Assembly (NCBI GenBank): GCA_006503475.1
Contig: RSEH01000042.1
Span: 1 to 64,000 of the forward strand
Direction: 5' to 3'
DNA: 64,000 nucleotides
DNA from: Stentor roeselii
Taxonomy: Eukaryota; Ciliophora; Heterotrichea; Heterotrichida; Stentoridae
Positions 47,024 to 56,972 of the stretch are shown one piece after another. Within the stretch, counting starts at the first letter, position 1. Each line of letters starts with the position of its first letter. The position numbers and the translations under genes are program-made. The notes below the pieces were generated by a model, which made no database searches, was not told where the DNA came from, and was given only the letters and a program-made list of their open reading frames with translations.

Positions 47024-48139
47024 CTAGTTTCCAAGTCCATTTCCTCTACTTTTCGACAAGGCAATTAAATAATTCGAGTTGACCATCTGCTGCATTTTCA
47101 TTTTTGTGCTTTTAAGTTTAATTTCCAACATATCCTTCATTTCATTAATAAACCTGCTTTTGATTTCAACCTTCTTGCTCTGTATTTCAATCATTTCATT
47201 CAAAATCCTGTCAATTTCAATTTCCTCATTTTTTCTGGCAATTTTCGCATTTTCTAAAGCGAGCTTCATATCGATTTGAACTCCGAATTCCTTGTCATTA
47301 GTTGTAAGAGGATCTTGATAATCATCTTCTTTTTCATTTTCAGCTTCAATCAAATCCTGCAAAGGTAAAGACAAGTACTTTGCAATGACCTGAGACTTGT
47401 CAACTCCTACGGCTTGAGCGACTTTTTCCCAGTCCTCTCCAAGTCTTTTAAGGGCTGTGATTAAATCTGCAGTTTTTTGATGGTCCCATTTGTCATCGAT
47501 AATAAGTGAAGAGTAGTTGAAGTGTTTTAGAAGATTTTCCTGTTGAAAGTCTTGATCACTTATCAGGTCATAGTTGCCTTTCTCGTAACAGTCATTGCAG
47601 AGGATCAGGTCAGGGTTATGCATCCAGGTGACTCCACAGATGTTTCCACAGGACCCGCAAAATGGCCTGCCCAGTTCATAAAGTCTTTTCCTTCCATAGC
47701 TCATATGTCCAGGCCATGCAAAGTCATAAGCAGGTTGACTATACGGTTTTTCAGCATAAAGATTAACAAGTCCCCAATGTTCAAGAAACGCATGAAGTCT
47801 AATAATGCTACAAGCGTCTCCAGTGATAAGTCTTCGACATTGAGTGGCCGTCAGGTACCCAGTAGGTTTATCCCTATAAAGTTTGATGATAAAATTCCTG
47901 TAAGTCATATAAACCGAAGGAGTTTTAGAAGGAAACTTTCCATTAAAGTACTCAGGAAGTGAATCGACTTCCACCTGGTGAATAGTCAGAGGGTCGAACC
48001 ATGCCGCACAACTAGGAATCACTGCAGGAGTCAAGGTCCTATAAAAGGGTATATAAGGAAAGCTAAGGGCATATCCGACATCTTGCACGACGCTGTAGCC
48101 TTCGTCTTCCCGCTGCAAAGTGACAACGATGTCTTCCAT
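47024..48139 (-). CDS. SWI3/RSC8/SMARCC-type chromatin remodelling subunit
   Basis: Core scaffold of a SWI/SNF-type remodeller. Residues ~40-125 are a SWIRM domain (WFDPLTIHQVEVDSLPEYF, YMTYRNFIIKLYRDKP, ACSIIRLHAFLEHWGLVN). Residues ~155-190 are a ZZ-like zinc finger (FCGSCGNICGV...LILCNDCYEKG). Residues ~215-260 are a SANT domain (WDHQKTADLITALKRLGEDW, VAQAVGVDKSQVIAKYLSL). Residues ~290-360 form a coiled coil (ALENAKIARKNEEIEIDRIL). That order is exactly SWI3/SMARCC. 371 residues is shorter than animal BAF155/170 because only the core is present. Its start is 16 bases from that of the divergent neighbour. Confidence 0.92.
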   Translation of the reverse strand: MEDIVVTLQREDEGYSVVQDVGYALSFPYIPFYRTLTPAVIPSCAAWFDPLTIHQVEVDSLPEYFNGKFPSKTPSVYMTYRNFIIKLYRDKPTGYLTATQCRRLITGDACSIIRLHAFLEHWGLVNLYAEKPYSQPAYDFAWPGHMSYGRKRLYELGRPFCGSCGNICGVTWMHNPDLILCNDCYEKGNYDLISDQDFQQENLLKHFNYSSLIIDDKWDHQKTADLITALKRLGEDWEKVAQAVGVDKSQVIAKYLSLPLQDLIEAENEKEDDYQDPLTTNDKEFGVQIDMKLALENAKIARKNEEIEIDRILNEMIEIQSKKVEIKSRFINEMKDMLEIKLKSTKMKMQQMVNSNYLIALSKSRGNGLGN

Positions 48140-48155
48140 ATTCTAACATATTCAA

Positions 48156-49301
48156 ATGGCAGAGACTCAGTATTCAAGTGAAAGTCCGAACCAGAACTAT
48201 TACGAAGACTGGGACCCGAAACTTGATAAAGAAGTTTTAGACTCAGGGTCTGTGAATAAGTCTCTTAATGAGTCCAGTCTCGTACTTGACAATGGAACTC
48301 TTTATGGCTCTTCGAAAAATTTAGGAAAAAGAAGACTGATCAGCAGCTTGGAAGACTCAGAAAATATTATAAAAGAAGATAATCGTGAAGTTATCACACA
48401 TGTAAATGAAATGCTTAAAAGAAACGGTTTTGCTGTGATTAAGTCTTCTTCTCATTCTTCTTTCTTAAGACTTATTGAACAGTTATTAAGGGTGATTGAA
48501 GAAATGACCTATGGAATCAACTTCGCAAGTCTTGATGATATCTTTAAAAGAACTTTTGGAAGAGGAATTGATAAAAACTCTAAAGTGGACTCAATTATCG
48601 CTAATCTCATCAGTGTCTATGAAGTACAAAAACGTGCTTATGAACAGGACATCGAAAGACTCGCGAAGGAACTCAATAATAAAAGACGAACTATTGCTCA
48701 AGTTGAAGAAAACATGCGTCAAAATTATCATAAGGCACTTAGTGACATGCAGGAAAAGCTTCTGGTACTTGAAAATAGATGTTCTGAAGTAAAAATCGAT
48801 AAAAAAAACACTTTTGAAGCGGATCATTCAGGGATTATCGAGGAAGTCTGTAAAGTCTTGAATATTAAACAGTCAAGTCAGATAGTTCCAGCTGTCGTCA
48901 AACTGGAAAAGGTCCTTCGAGCAGTGCCTTCTTTGGAAAAGTTCATCAAAGATGTATTTTTTATTGTTTCTTCTAATGATAGTTCTGAGGAAAAACTGAC
49001 AATGGAAAACTTGATCCCGTCGTTAAAAAGGTCGTTTAAAGAACTTCATGAGTTGAAAATGAAAAGACCTGGAAAAATACCTAGCAAGTTTGAGTATTAT
49101 CAGGAAGTCATCGAGCATTTCAAGCATCTCTTTGAAATTGATAAAGATGAAGACTTGATTGAAACTATGGATCAGGTCTTTTTGTTTGTTCATGAATTGA
49201 GAAGCTTTCTTAAGTCGATCCGACTCACTTTATCTTTGGATGAAGCGGTCACAGTCAATGGGATCCTGGTGAGAATAAAAAATATCATCGAAAGACAATA
49301 A
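48156..49301 (+). CDS. Coiled-coil protein, possibly CEP70-like, 381 aa
   Basis: Residues 1-75 are Ser-rich and acidic. Residues ~85-200 show VNEMLKRNGFAVIK, then LRVIEEMTYGI, then a coiled coil (YEQDIERLAKELNNKRRTIA and MQEKLLVLENRCSEVK). The pattern of a short 'NxxLKxxGF' start plus coiled coil reminds me of the centrosomal protein CEP70. I am not sure: this is resemblance by eye, without alignment. Residues ~225-380 are helical. It shares a 16-base divergent spacer with the SWI3 gene; stop TAA, 24 bases before the next start. Confidence 0.55.
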   Translation: MAETQYSSESPNQNYYEDWDPKLDKEVLDSGSVNKSLNESSLVLDNGTLYGSSKNLGKRRLISSLEDSENIIKEDNREVITHVNEMLKRNGFAVIKSSSHSSFLRLIEQLLRVIEEMTYGINFASLDDIFKRTFGRGIDKNSKVDSIIANLISVYEVQKRAYEQDIERLAKELNNKRRTIAQVEENMRQNYHKALSDMQEKLLVLENRCSEVKIDKKNTFEADHSGIIEEVCKVLNIKQSSQIVPAVVKLEKVLRAVPSLEKFIKDVFFIVSSNDSSEEKLTMENLIPSLKRSFKELHELKMKRPGKIPSKFEYYQEVIEHFKHLFEIDKDEDLIETMDQVFLFVHELRSFLKSIRLTLSLDEAVTVNGILVRIKNIIERQ

Positions 49302-49325
49302 TGTTAAAATAAAACGAATAGTAAT

Positions 49326-50390
49326 ATGACGGAATTCTCCCAGGTTATCACTGTCAGAGCTCCCACCAACATAGCCTTGATCAAGTACTGGGGAAAGCGG
49401 GACCCAGTCCTGAACCTTCCATTAAACTCTTCATTATCGCTGTCAGTCAACATTTCCCAGTTCTTCACAGAGACCCAGGTATCATTTTCAGATGACGGCT
49501 CATATTCAATGATATTAAACAACAAGGACTCTGCCATCACGAAGAGAATTAATTCAGTTATAACTGCTGTCAAAGCTGTTGCTGGACCTGAACTTGAAAA
49601 TCGTGGAGTAAAAATCGTCACTTTCAATAACTTTCCCACTGCTGCTGGAATGGCGAGCTCGGCCTCCGGCCTCGCTGCTTTGACTTTTGCACTGAGTAAG
49701 TTGTTTAGACTTAGTCTTAGTGATGAACAACTCTCGGCTATTGCTAGGCTCGGGTCTGGAAGCGCTAGTAGAAGTCTTTTTGGAGGGATTGTTGAGTGGA
49801 GGGCTGGAGACTCTCATGAAACTAGCCATTCGCTGCAGGTCTTTCCTGCTAGTCATTGGCCGGAATTGAGACTACTAGTTTTAATCACGAGTTCCAAATC
49901 AAAAGAAGTTCCAAGCACAGACGCGATGTTAATCCGTACCGAGCAATTGATGAACCGTGCAGAAAACATCGTCCCAGGGCGACTGGAACAAATAAAATCA
50001 GCTCTAGCATCCAAAAACTTCGAAGAATTAGCAGAAATAATAATGACAGATAGTGACTGCTTGCACAGCTGCATAAACGCAACAGGAGTGAACTACTTAA
50101 ACGAAATCTCCGAAAAGATCAAAACCGTCGTAAGAAGATTCAACCATGCAACCAAGCGAGTCGCCTTCACCTTCGACGCGGGTCCAAACGCTTGGATCTT
50201 AACTCAAGAAGCCGACGTTCCCGACTTCATAAAATTCCTATTATCCGATCTAAAAGTCCCAAAAGAAAAAATCATGGCGAGGGCCGACTTGAGTGATTAC
50301 GATTCCCTTCAAGCAACAGCTTCTTTAGAATTAGAAGCGATTATCGAGACAAGTGTTTCAGAAACCGGGCCAGTGGTGATCTCTAATTAA
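49326..50390 (+). CDS. MVD: Mevalonate diphosphate decarboxylase
   Basis: GHMP-superfamily enzyme of the mevalonate pathway: ATP-dependent decarboxylation of mevalonate 5-diphosphate to isopentenyl diphosphate. Residues ~9-25 read APTNIALIKYWGKRDPVLN (family signature). The ATP loop is PTAAGMASSASGLAALT (~103-119). The substrate Arg lies in GSGSASRSLFGGIVEW (~150) and the catalytic Asp in FTFDAGPNAW (~285). 354 residues, a little shorter than the ~390 of yeast and human. No intron. Composition of the coding strand switches near 49860. Confidence 0.94.
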   Translation: MTEFSQVITVRAPTNIALIKYWGKRDPVLNLPLNSSLSLSVNISQFFTETQVSFSDDGSYSMILNNKDSAITKRINSVITAVKAVAGPELENRGVKIVTFNNFPTAAGMASSASGLAALTFALSKLFRLSLSDEQLSAIARLGSGSASRSLFGGIVEWRAGDSHETSHSLQVFPASHWPELRLLVLITSSKSKEVPSTDAMLIRTEQLMNRAENIVPGRLEQIKSALASKNFEELAEIIMTDSDCLHSCINATGVNYLNEISEKIKTVVRRFNHATKRVAFTFDAGPNAWILTQEADVPDFIKFLLSDLKVPKEKIMARADLSDYDSLQATASLELEAIIETSVSETGPVVISN

Positions 50391-50411
50391 TTCAGTTAGT
50401 TTAGACATATA

Positions 50412-51026
50412 ATGGACCAAGATGAGATCTACAAGCTTTACACTATCTGGAACTCTCTAATGAAAATGCTGCAGGACCGTGAATACCAAGTGCCTGATGA
50501 ACTTATGTCTAAAAGTCAGTATAACTTTAAGCTAGCTCTGCAGGAAGCGCAAAAAAGAGATGTTTTAAATACGGAATTTGTGAAATCTGGAAATGCTTCA
50601 GAGAAAATTCTGCTTTTTTTTGATGACTCTCCTAGGGTCACGGTTCCTGTCATTTCAAGCCTTGCTCAAAAAATGAACGCTGAAGGGATTCAAAGGGCAA
50701 TTTTGATTGGAAAGTCGGGAATCACCAACTCGGCTCTTCAGGCTATTCAAGAAATTATTACGCATTTTGTGATTGAGTTTTTTGATGAAAAAGAATTGGT
50801 TTCGAATTATCAGGAAAGTGACTCTGCACAGCATCATGTTATTTTGAGTGAAGAGGAAAAAGTTAACTTTTTGGAAAGGTTTCAGATTAAAGAAACTCAG
50901 ATACCGAAAATTGATTTGAATGACCCGGTGGCCAAACATTATGGACTCTTGAAGGGAGAGATTATTAAAATGGTGAAAATTACTGAGACTTCTGGAAAGT
51001 TTTTTACTTATAGGGTAGGATATTAG
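50412..51026 (+). CDS. RPB5: RNA polymerase subunit RPB5 (RPABC1)
   Basis: Subunit shared by RNA polymerases I, II and III. N-terminal jaw domain ~1-135 (IYKLYTIWNSLMKMLQDREY at the start, then ILLFFDDSPRVTVPVI). The C-terminal assembly domain carries the archaeal RpoH-like signature: HHVILSEEEKVNFLERF, IPKIDLNDPVAKHYGLLKGEI, MVKITETSGKFFTYRVGY. 204 residues, family ~210-215. ATG directly follows ATATA. Confidence 0.93.
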   Translation: MDQDEIYKLYTIWNSLMKMLQDREYQVPDELMSKSQYNFKLALQEAQKRDVLNTEFVKSGNASEKILLFFDDSPRVTVPVISSLAQKMNAEGIQRAILIGKSGITNSALQAIQEIITHFVIEFFDEKELVSNYQESDSAQHHVILSEEEKVNFLERFQIKETQIPKIDLNDPVAKHYGLLKGEIIKMVKITETSGKFFTYRVGY

Positions 51027-52455
51027 TTGATTTAAGTTAAGAGTTTATGGATTTTCTGAAGTTATGGACTATTACAATCTCTAATTATATTATTATCAAT
51101 TCTTTACAGGAATTACCTACTTTTATGTAAAAATCTATAGAAAGTTCATTCTTTTCAATTGCATGTTTGTTTCTGATATTTTCTTATGAGTGTTTATGAT
51201 CATAATAATTTTGGAAGTATTTTCTTTTAATTATAAAATTTATTTAGAAGAACTGAACTAAATATTTGAAAATGGTTTACTAGATGCGTTAATAAACATT
51301 GTTTGATATTATGGGACTAAATCTTGTAAATCAGAGACCTATTTATAATCTAAATTTTTTATAATTAATTCATATGTTAGCGTTTTTGAAAGAATTTGGA
51401 TCAGCATACATAGAATAGTAATTTGAATCAATTGATACAAAATAGACTTTTGTAAAAAATTGACTTGATTTTTTACATTCAGAATACTAGCTCACTATCG
51501 TCTATAAGTTTCGATGCAACTTTAAACTGAAGTTGTTGTAAAATTCTTGAGTATAACTCAAAATCTTAGATTAATCTCCAGTAGTTAAAGTTGATATTAA
51601 TTAAGTCTTTTAAATAATTAAGGTTTTGATTGAGATCTGCATTGAAAATTCATTGGTTTATATGAAATCCATTAAATTCAATTTTCTTTAGTCATTATAA
51701 TTTCAATCTAATTACCTATTGTTTTCACAAAGGTTTGATTTGGTAAGTCCTTTGTTAAACATCTGGTAATGATTAAAATTATTTTTTCTATAATCAGGTC
51801 TCAAAATGCTTTTAGCACAGATATTTAAATATATTCTTTAAAATCAATAATTTTAAGTCTTATTTCAGTTGGAAAGTCTGTAAGAAGAAACTCAACAGTT
51901 TTTAAATTCTGTTAGACGCCATTTATCTAATCACAATAGTGGAATCAAAATTGAAATTTAACCGAAAAATAGTTGATTTCTCAAAGTAAGAAATGTGGTT
52001 AGTCGGCCTTCAGAAAATTACCTTTTCCTATCTTTTGAATTGGGCTAGAGGAGCTGCATAAATGGGCTTCATGAATAAAGTATCAAATATTTTGAATTAG
52101 TTATCAAAACTATTGACTCTCAATTTACCTTTGGAATTTCATTCTTCCCAAAGTTGAGTTACCTCTTTTAAGAGAGTGTAAAGAGTTTAACTCATGCAGA
52201 TAAGACTCTTGAAATATGAAATAAAGATATGAGTGATTAGTTTCTATTTGTTTATTGGGGCTGGCTTTAGAAATAGTTAAATCATTTGTAATCAAGCTGA
52301 CAAAATTTATTTGAATTTAGTAATGTTTAGGATTCTAGTGAAAATGAATGTTAGAGAGAATGATTTGCTGATTTTAAATTAGTTTAGATTTTATTGCAGG
52401 ATTTTAGAGGTTAAGGATAATCTATCAGCTTATTATAAAAAAAATCTTAAAGCTT
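51027..52455. other. 1.4-kb AT-rich spacer carrying a repeat copy
   Basis: Between RPB5 (plus) and the zinc-finger gene (minus), so between two gene ends. Contains segments related to the 19.6-21.1 kb repeats (51509-52000). The remainder is AT-rich with no supported gene. Confidence 0.6.
51509..52000. repeat. Diverged dispersed repeat, copy C
   Basis: The left block TCGATGCAACTTTAAACTGA (51511) matches 19616 (TCGATGCAACTTTAAATTGA). Then ATTAAGTCTTTTAAATAATTA matches ATTAATTCTTCTAAATAATTA near 19708. CATCTGGTAATGATTAAA matches copy B, and TCAGGTCTCAAAAT matches copy A. The hairpin zone GACGCCATTTATCTAATCAC is at 51915, with a decayed right arm. Same orientation as copies A and B. Confidence 0.6.
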
Positions 52456-53862
52456 TTAATCAAACCCCAAATCATTCCAAGGAAAGTTTTCCCCATTAAA
52501 AACCCCAGGCATAGGATTTCCACACCTAAAACACATCAAACACTCCCTATTAGGAAAAAAGCAAATCCCACATTTCCAGAACTCCTTCAAACATTTCGGA
52601 CAAATCATTTTATTCTGCCTAAACCCACAAACTTCACATTTCCCTAAAACAATAAACCCTTCACACCTCAAACAAAAGACCTCCTCCCAAGAGAAAAGTC
52701 CATTACAAAGTTCACATTCAGGAATAGTCCTCTGACATTCACATTGAAATTTAAAAGACTTCTTCAAACAAATGCATTTCCAAGCATTAATCCTTTTAGG
52801 TTTACCTTTTTGACAACAACTGCAAAATTGTGAAAAGTTTACTGTTCGACATTCACAGACCCAGAAGTTTTCTGAGTAGTTTTTGAAGACGCGACTTCCA
52901 AGAAAAGGCATTTTTTCTGGGATTTTCTTGTTGAGAAGGCCTTGAATTGTCTGAAGAGATATGAAGTTCTGGTCTCGAAAATCAAGGATTTCATGAAAAA
53001 CTTGAGAATAAAAAACGTGAACTGGAAAAAGCTGTTGGTTTAAAATAGTTTCAATAAGATTAGAGAAATTTCCTGTTATTTGTCTTTTTTCAATCAGTAA
53101 CACCCAGGTGTTACTTTCACCGTCGAATAAAAGAGATGCAGATTTAGTCGAGGAAATCAAAAGAAAGGCAAAAACTTGAAATTTCACAGAAAACTCAGGA
53201 AAATCAAGAACTAAAGGAAAAATCGAGAAAAGTCTTAAAATCTCCCGAAAGTTCGGATAGTCTTTCAAAATCACTGAAAACAGAAAATTTTTTGAAAGTT
53301 GCTGAATTTTTAACTTGTATTCAGGAATCATTTTACAAACTGAGTTCCTGCATTCTTTCGCAAGTTCATAGATCTTGATAGCAGAGTCTTCAAAATGTTT
53401 TAAGTACTTTTTCCATTCAAGATTTTTATAAACCTTTTCCTGGTTGATCCTCACAAGTTTAGAGCACTCTGCAGGGTAGTCAATTGAATTGATTTCGATT
53501 ATCTCTTTCTCAGAGACACAGTCACATTTGTACTCAGTTGAGTATTTTATTGAAAAAACCTGATGATAAGGGCAGAAATCTTCAGAAAGTTTTAAATGTC
53601 GAGTTGTATGTTCATGAACCTGGACCAGTATCAAATTCATCACTTCCCAAAAGCAGAAGTTTTCATTAGAAATCGTTGAAAACATCTGCAAAAAAGACTC
53701 ATTCATCACATTCGGAAACTTTTTCTGTGTCATTAACTCCTGAAGGTCATTAAAAATGCAGATAAATTCACAGTTTTCTAGACCAGCGACCATTTCACAG
53801 AACTCAGAAGATTTCTGTAGAGTGACAACGACTTGCAAAACAAAGTTATTTAAAGAGTCCAT
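52456..53862 (-). CDS. Zinc-finger-rich protein, possibly a degenerate USP-like fold, 468 aa
   Basis: Not firmly recognised. The N-terminal ~300 residues are helical and include LSEDFCPYHQVFSIKYSTEY and a segment (FAFLLISSTKSASLLFDGES) that faintly recalls the end of inactive ubiquitin-specific proteases. No catalytic Cys/His boxes are visible. The C-terminal ~140 residues are Cys-rich, with about ten CxxC pairs: FWVCECRTVNFSQFCSCC, CICLKKSFKFQCEC, CELCNG, CLRCEG, CEVCGF, CPKCLKEFWKCGICF, CLMCFRCGNP. The last one fits a RanBP2-type W-x-C-x2-C-x3-N-x5-C-x2-C finger. It starts 11 bases after the stop of the vWA gene. Confidence 0.5.
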   Translation of the reverse strand: MDSLNNFVLQVVVTLQKSSEFCEMVAGLENCEFICIFNDLQELMTQKKFPNVMNESFLQMFSTISNENFCFWEVMNLILVQVHEHTTRHLKLSEDFCPYHQVFSIKYSTEYKCDCVSEKEIIEINSIDYPAECSKLVRINQEKVYKNLEWKKYLKHFEDSAIKIYELAKECRNSVCKMIPEYKLKIQQLSKNFLFSVILKDYPNFREILRLFSIFPLVLDFPEFSVKFQVFAFLLISSTKSASLLFDGESNTWVLLIEKRQITGNFSNLIETILNQQLFPVHVFYSQVFHEILDFRDQNFISLQTIQGLLNKKIPEKMPFLGSRVFKNYSENFWVCECRTVNFSQFCSCCQKGKPKRINAWKCICLKKSFKFQCECQRTIPECELCNGLFSWEEVFCLRCEGFIVLGKCEVCGFRQNKMICPKCLKEFWKCGICFFPNRECLMCFRCGNPMPGVFNGENFPWNDLGFD

Positions 53863-53873
53863 TTATAGACTAT

Positions 53874-56800
53874 CTACTTTCTTCCTCTTTTCAACATTTT
53901 TCCTCTTTTTGGTGCTTTTTTGACTTTAACGCCGGAAGGTTTACTAGGCTTTCCTTCCCAATGTCTCTTATCTTTAACATTGCTTCTAGGTTTCGAGTAA
54001 GGAACGAAGACTCCAGCAATTCTCAGATATTTATGCTCGATGAAGTCTTTTTTACTGGGACAAGCCTCAATCCAAAGGTCTTTCTCGTAAAATTCCTGGT
54101 GAACCTTCCAGATCTTATTAAAAACTTTGTTATTTGGACTCCAGCTGATGAAAGGTTTGCCTTTCACATCGTCCATAATGAGTTTGATTCCTAAAAACTC
54201 TCCATGAGTGATCATTTTTAGCTTTGAACAAACAAGAAGAGAAGTTGGTTGAATTAGTTGCTTGTAAAATAAGGAAAAATCAGAAGAACCTTGTTTTATG
54301 CCGTATAAACACCCTGCGGCTTCTTCGAGATCTTGAGTCACTCCGAATTGAAGGGCAACTTCTTTTGTTGCTCCTCCTTTTATCTCGGATAAAAGGCTTG
54401 TCTTGTAGTTTAGGGCTTCTCGGGTCACTGCTGTTGTGTACATCTCTGTTAATGACTTCACTGCTTCTTCCTGGATGAAGACGTTGAAGAACTTTCCGGA
54501 TCTGATTATTTCTCGACGCTCTTGGTTTCGTTTGTCTCGGTAGGATTGAAGAACTAGGCAGAGCTTTTGTTCGTTGGTTACTAGCCCGAAAGACTCGAGT
54601 GAAGAGTATTCCCCAATATGAGAAAAAACTTGAAATGACTTCAAAATACGATTTAAAATTCCCGACCTACCCATCGACTTTTCCAATTTTTGTATAAAAG
54701 AAGTGGCTCTAGGAGTAAGCACAGAAAAGTCAGGAACCTCATTAATTTCAAACTTAGCAGCATACTTCATATCCGGCTTCGAAGTATTTCCTTCAGGAGT
54801 CGGTATAGTACCATGCGATTTTGTTTTCAAGTCTTGAAAGATTTTATTATATTTCGAGGATTGAGACATGACACTAAGTCTAACTTGTTCGGCATACAAC
54901 CCTTTCTCAATTCCCATCAACTTAACGACAACATCATGAAAGGTAATATCTTTATTAGTATCAATTCTTCTCCTCACTTCTTCTTCAAACAGAAAAGGAA
55001 CAATGACTTCCGGCTTATCAATATCTCCCATGGTAAACCCTGCCCACAACTGACAAACAAAAATAGAATTGCTCGGAATATGTTTAGGAAGTCGATGAGT
55101 AGGTTTTTCCAAATACTTCAACAGATGTTTTTTCACCATTCCTGACATAAACTCTCGACTTTCCTTATAAACTGCAAGACATGTTTCTTTGAGGACTTCA
55201 CATTGAAACTTAGCGAATTCAGTTTCAGCGTCTTCAAGTGCTTTAACGAGAATTGCGAAAGGAAAGTTATGAAGCTGAATAGGAATGAATCCAAGTACGT
55301 CAACAGTGATGTCCCAAGCAATCATCTGCCTGATCCTCAACCTCGCGATTTGCCAGTGGTCTTCATTGATGTAGATCGGGAGGACTCCATTAATGATCTC
55401 ATCAGGAAGTCCTTTAACGAGAGAAGCAGCAGGTAAAGGGTTTTCGCCATGTTGATAATTTCTTCCACCCTGAATGATCTGCCCAGCTTTCGTCTCGAAC
55501 AAGGCAGAGTCAACAAAAGAGTCACAGCTGATGACAGTCGTGTTGATTTTCTTTATCTTTATCTCCAGAGGGTCACCCAGCAAGTTCTGAGGTCTTTCTA
55601 AGTGAAAAGTAATGCAAAAACAGTCTCCATCAACAAGTGCTTCAAGCCAGTTCCTGGTTGTTAGAAGACATTCTCCGTATTTTTCAAGAGAATCTTTGTA
55701 TTTTCTTTGAAGTTCTTCTTTATTTAAACCTTTCGAGATTTCCTCGATTTTTAACTCGGACTGGTTGAGGAGGTCGAGGTTTCTTCCGAATTCTCTCATG
55801 ATTTTTTTCTCTAGGTTTCTTTTTAAAGAGTTTTTATGGGCCAAGTTGTTTAAACTGGCTAATTGAATGTTTGAAAGTTGAGCACCGGAATTTTCTCTTA
55901 AAGTTTGGTAGTATTGAAGGAGTAAGTCTTTTGTTGCTGAAAAAAATGGCTGGATTTGCTTGCGGAAAAATGCTCGGAATTTTTTGGATTCTTGGATTAA
56001 ATTTTCAATTCTTCGGTCCATTTCTTCGATTAGAGGACGCATTTCTTTTAAGTGGTTTACGGCTTTTTCACCTGAGACTTCGAGGACTTGGATTATTTTT
56101 GAACTTATGAAGTTTGTTACTAGGAGGACTAGTTCTTTGAAGTCTTTTGCTTGGGATCGGTATGGGTCCAGGTCGAACAATTCGATGATTTCACCTCGAT
56201 GAATTTCAACTTTACAGTCTTCCAAGTCATTTTCACTAATATAAGCAAGCCCTTTCAACCTTTCATCTTCTTTTTCAATTTCAATTTTATAAACTTTTTC
56301 TGCAGTCATAATTCTTGCCCAGGTAGTTGAAACGAAGGCCAATTCATAGACATTGTTAACAGCGACTGGAATTCGACCTCCTGGTGGCACGTATTGGAAA
56401 CTGCCTGGTCTTGTGCCGCTTTGGCTTAGTTTTGTCAGAAGTGCCGCATCGTGGTCTGGAGAAAAGCCGATTGTGTGCACTGCGATTGATACACCTGAAC
56501 TTTCCATGTCCAGTAAAAATTGGTGCATCTTGTCTACTAGTGGGTTTAGACCTTTGTTGTCTTGGCCGTCGGTTAACCAAACTGCGAAAACGTTTTTAAG
56601 GTGCTTTTCACGGATTTTTTCTTGCATTGAATCGATTACTGGGCCAAACAAAGTCCCTCCGGCAGCTCGAAGATTATCAGCTTCTTCTAGCATAGCAGCA
56701 TATCCTTCTTTTTCAGATGAAATTTCTTGCATCTTGTTCGAAAACAGGTACACCGTGATAGGCACCTGCACCTTCTGAAACTTTTGGATAAGAGAAATCA

Positions 56801-56972
56801 AGGCACCTTTAGTGTCTTTTATCGGAGAACCTGCCATCGACCCACTTTTGTCCACACAAAAGAAGGCGTGAAGTCCTGATGACTCGAAATTCTCACCTTC
56901 TTTCGATGGGACCAAGAAGCGGACTGCGAGGAACTCCCCGACTAGATGAATGAGCTCAGCAGGTATAGCCAT
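53874..56972 (-). CDS. Large von Willebrand factor A-domain protein, 1032 aa
   Basis: Intracellular vWA protein of unknown partner. Residues ~30-220 form the vWA domain with an intact MIDAS: FCVDKSGSMAGSP (D-x-S-x-S), the Thr in AAGGTLFGPVID and the Asp in VWLTDGQDNKG. No signal peptide. Residues ~290-450 are helical. The middle and C-terminal parts contain a segment similar in style to ubiquitin-like or RING-linked vWA proteins, but I recognise no second named domain. The C-terminus is very basic (SGVKVKKAPKRGKMLKRGRK). Start at 56972; its 5' flank is duplicated 130 bases upstream. Confidence 0.75.
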   Translation of the reverse strand: MAIPAELIHLVGEFLAVRFLVPSKEGENFESSGLHAFFCVDKSGSMAGSPIKDTKGALISLIQKFQKVQVPITVYLFSNKMQEISSEKEGYAAMLEEADNLRAAGGTLFGPVIDSMQEKIREKHLKNVFAVWLTDGQDNKGLNPLVDKMHQFLLDMESSGVSIAVHTIGFSPDHDAALLTKLSQSGTRPGSFQYVPPGGRIPVAVNNVYELAFVSTTWARIMTAEKVYKIEIEKEDERLKGLAYISENDLEDCKVEIHRGEIIELFDLDPYRSQAKDFKELVLLVTNFISSKIIQVLEVSGEKAVNHLKEMRPLIEEMDRRIENLIQESKKFRAFFRKQIQPFFSATKDLLLQYYQTLRENSGAQLSNIQLASLNNLAHKNSLKRNLEKKIMREFGRNLDLLNQSELKIEEISKGLNKEELQRKYKDSLEKYGECLLTTRNWLEALVDGDCFCITFHLERPQNLLGDPLEIKIKKINTTVISCDSFVDSALFETKAGQIIQGGRNYQHGENPLPAASLVKGLPDEIINGVLPIYINEDHWQIARLRIRQMIAWDITVDVLGFIPIQLHNFPFAILVKALEDAETEFAKFQCEVLKETCLAVYKESREFMSGMVKKHLLKYLEKPTHRLPKHIPSNSIFVCQLWAGFTMGDIDKPEVIVPFLFEEEVRRRIDTNKDITFHDVVVKLMGIEKGLYAEQVRLSVMSQSSKYNKIFQDLKTKSHGTIPTPEGNTSKPDMKYAAKFEINEVPDFSVLTPRATSFIQKLEKSMGRSGILNRILKSFQVFSHIGEYSSLESFGLVTNEQKLCLVLQSYRDKRNQERREIIRSGKFFNVFIQEEAVKSLTEMYTTAVTREALNYKTSLLSEIKGGATKEVALQFGVTQDLEEAAGCLYGIKQGSSDFSLFYKQLIQPTSLLVCSKLKMITHGEFLGIKLIMDDVKGKPFISWSPNNKVFNKIWKVHQEFYEKDLWIEACPSKKDFIEHKYLRIAGVFVPYSKPRSNVKDKRHWEGKPSKPSGVKVKKAPKRGKMLKRGRK

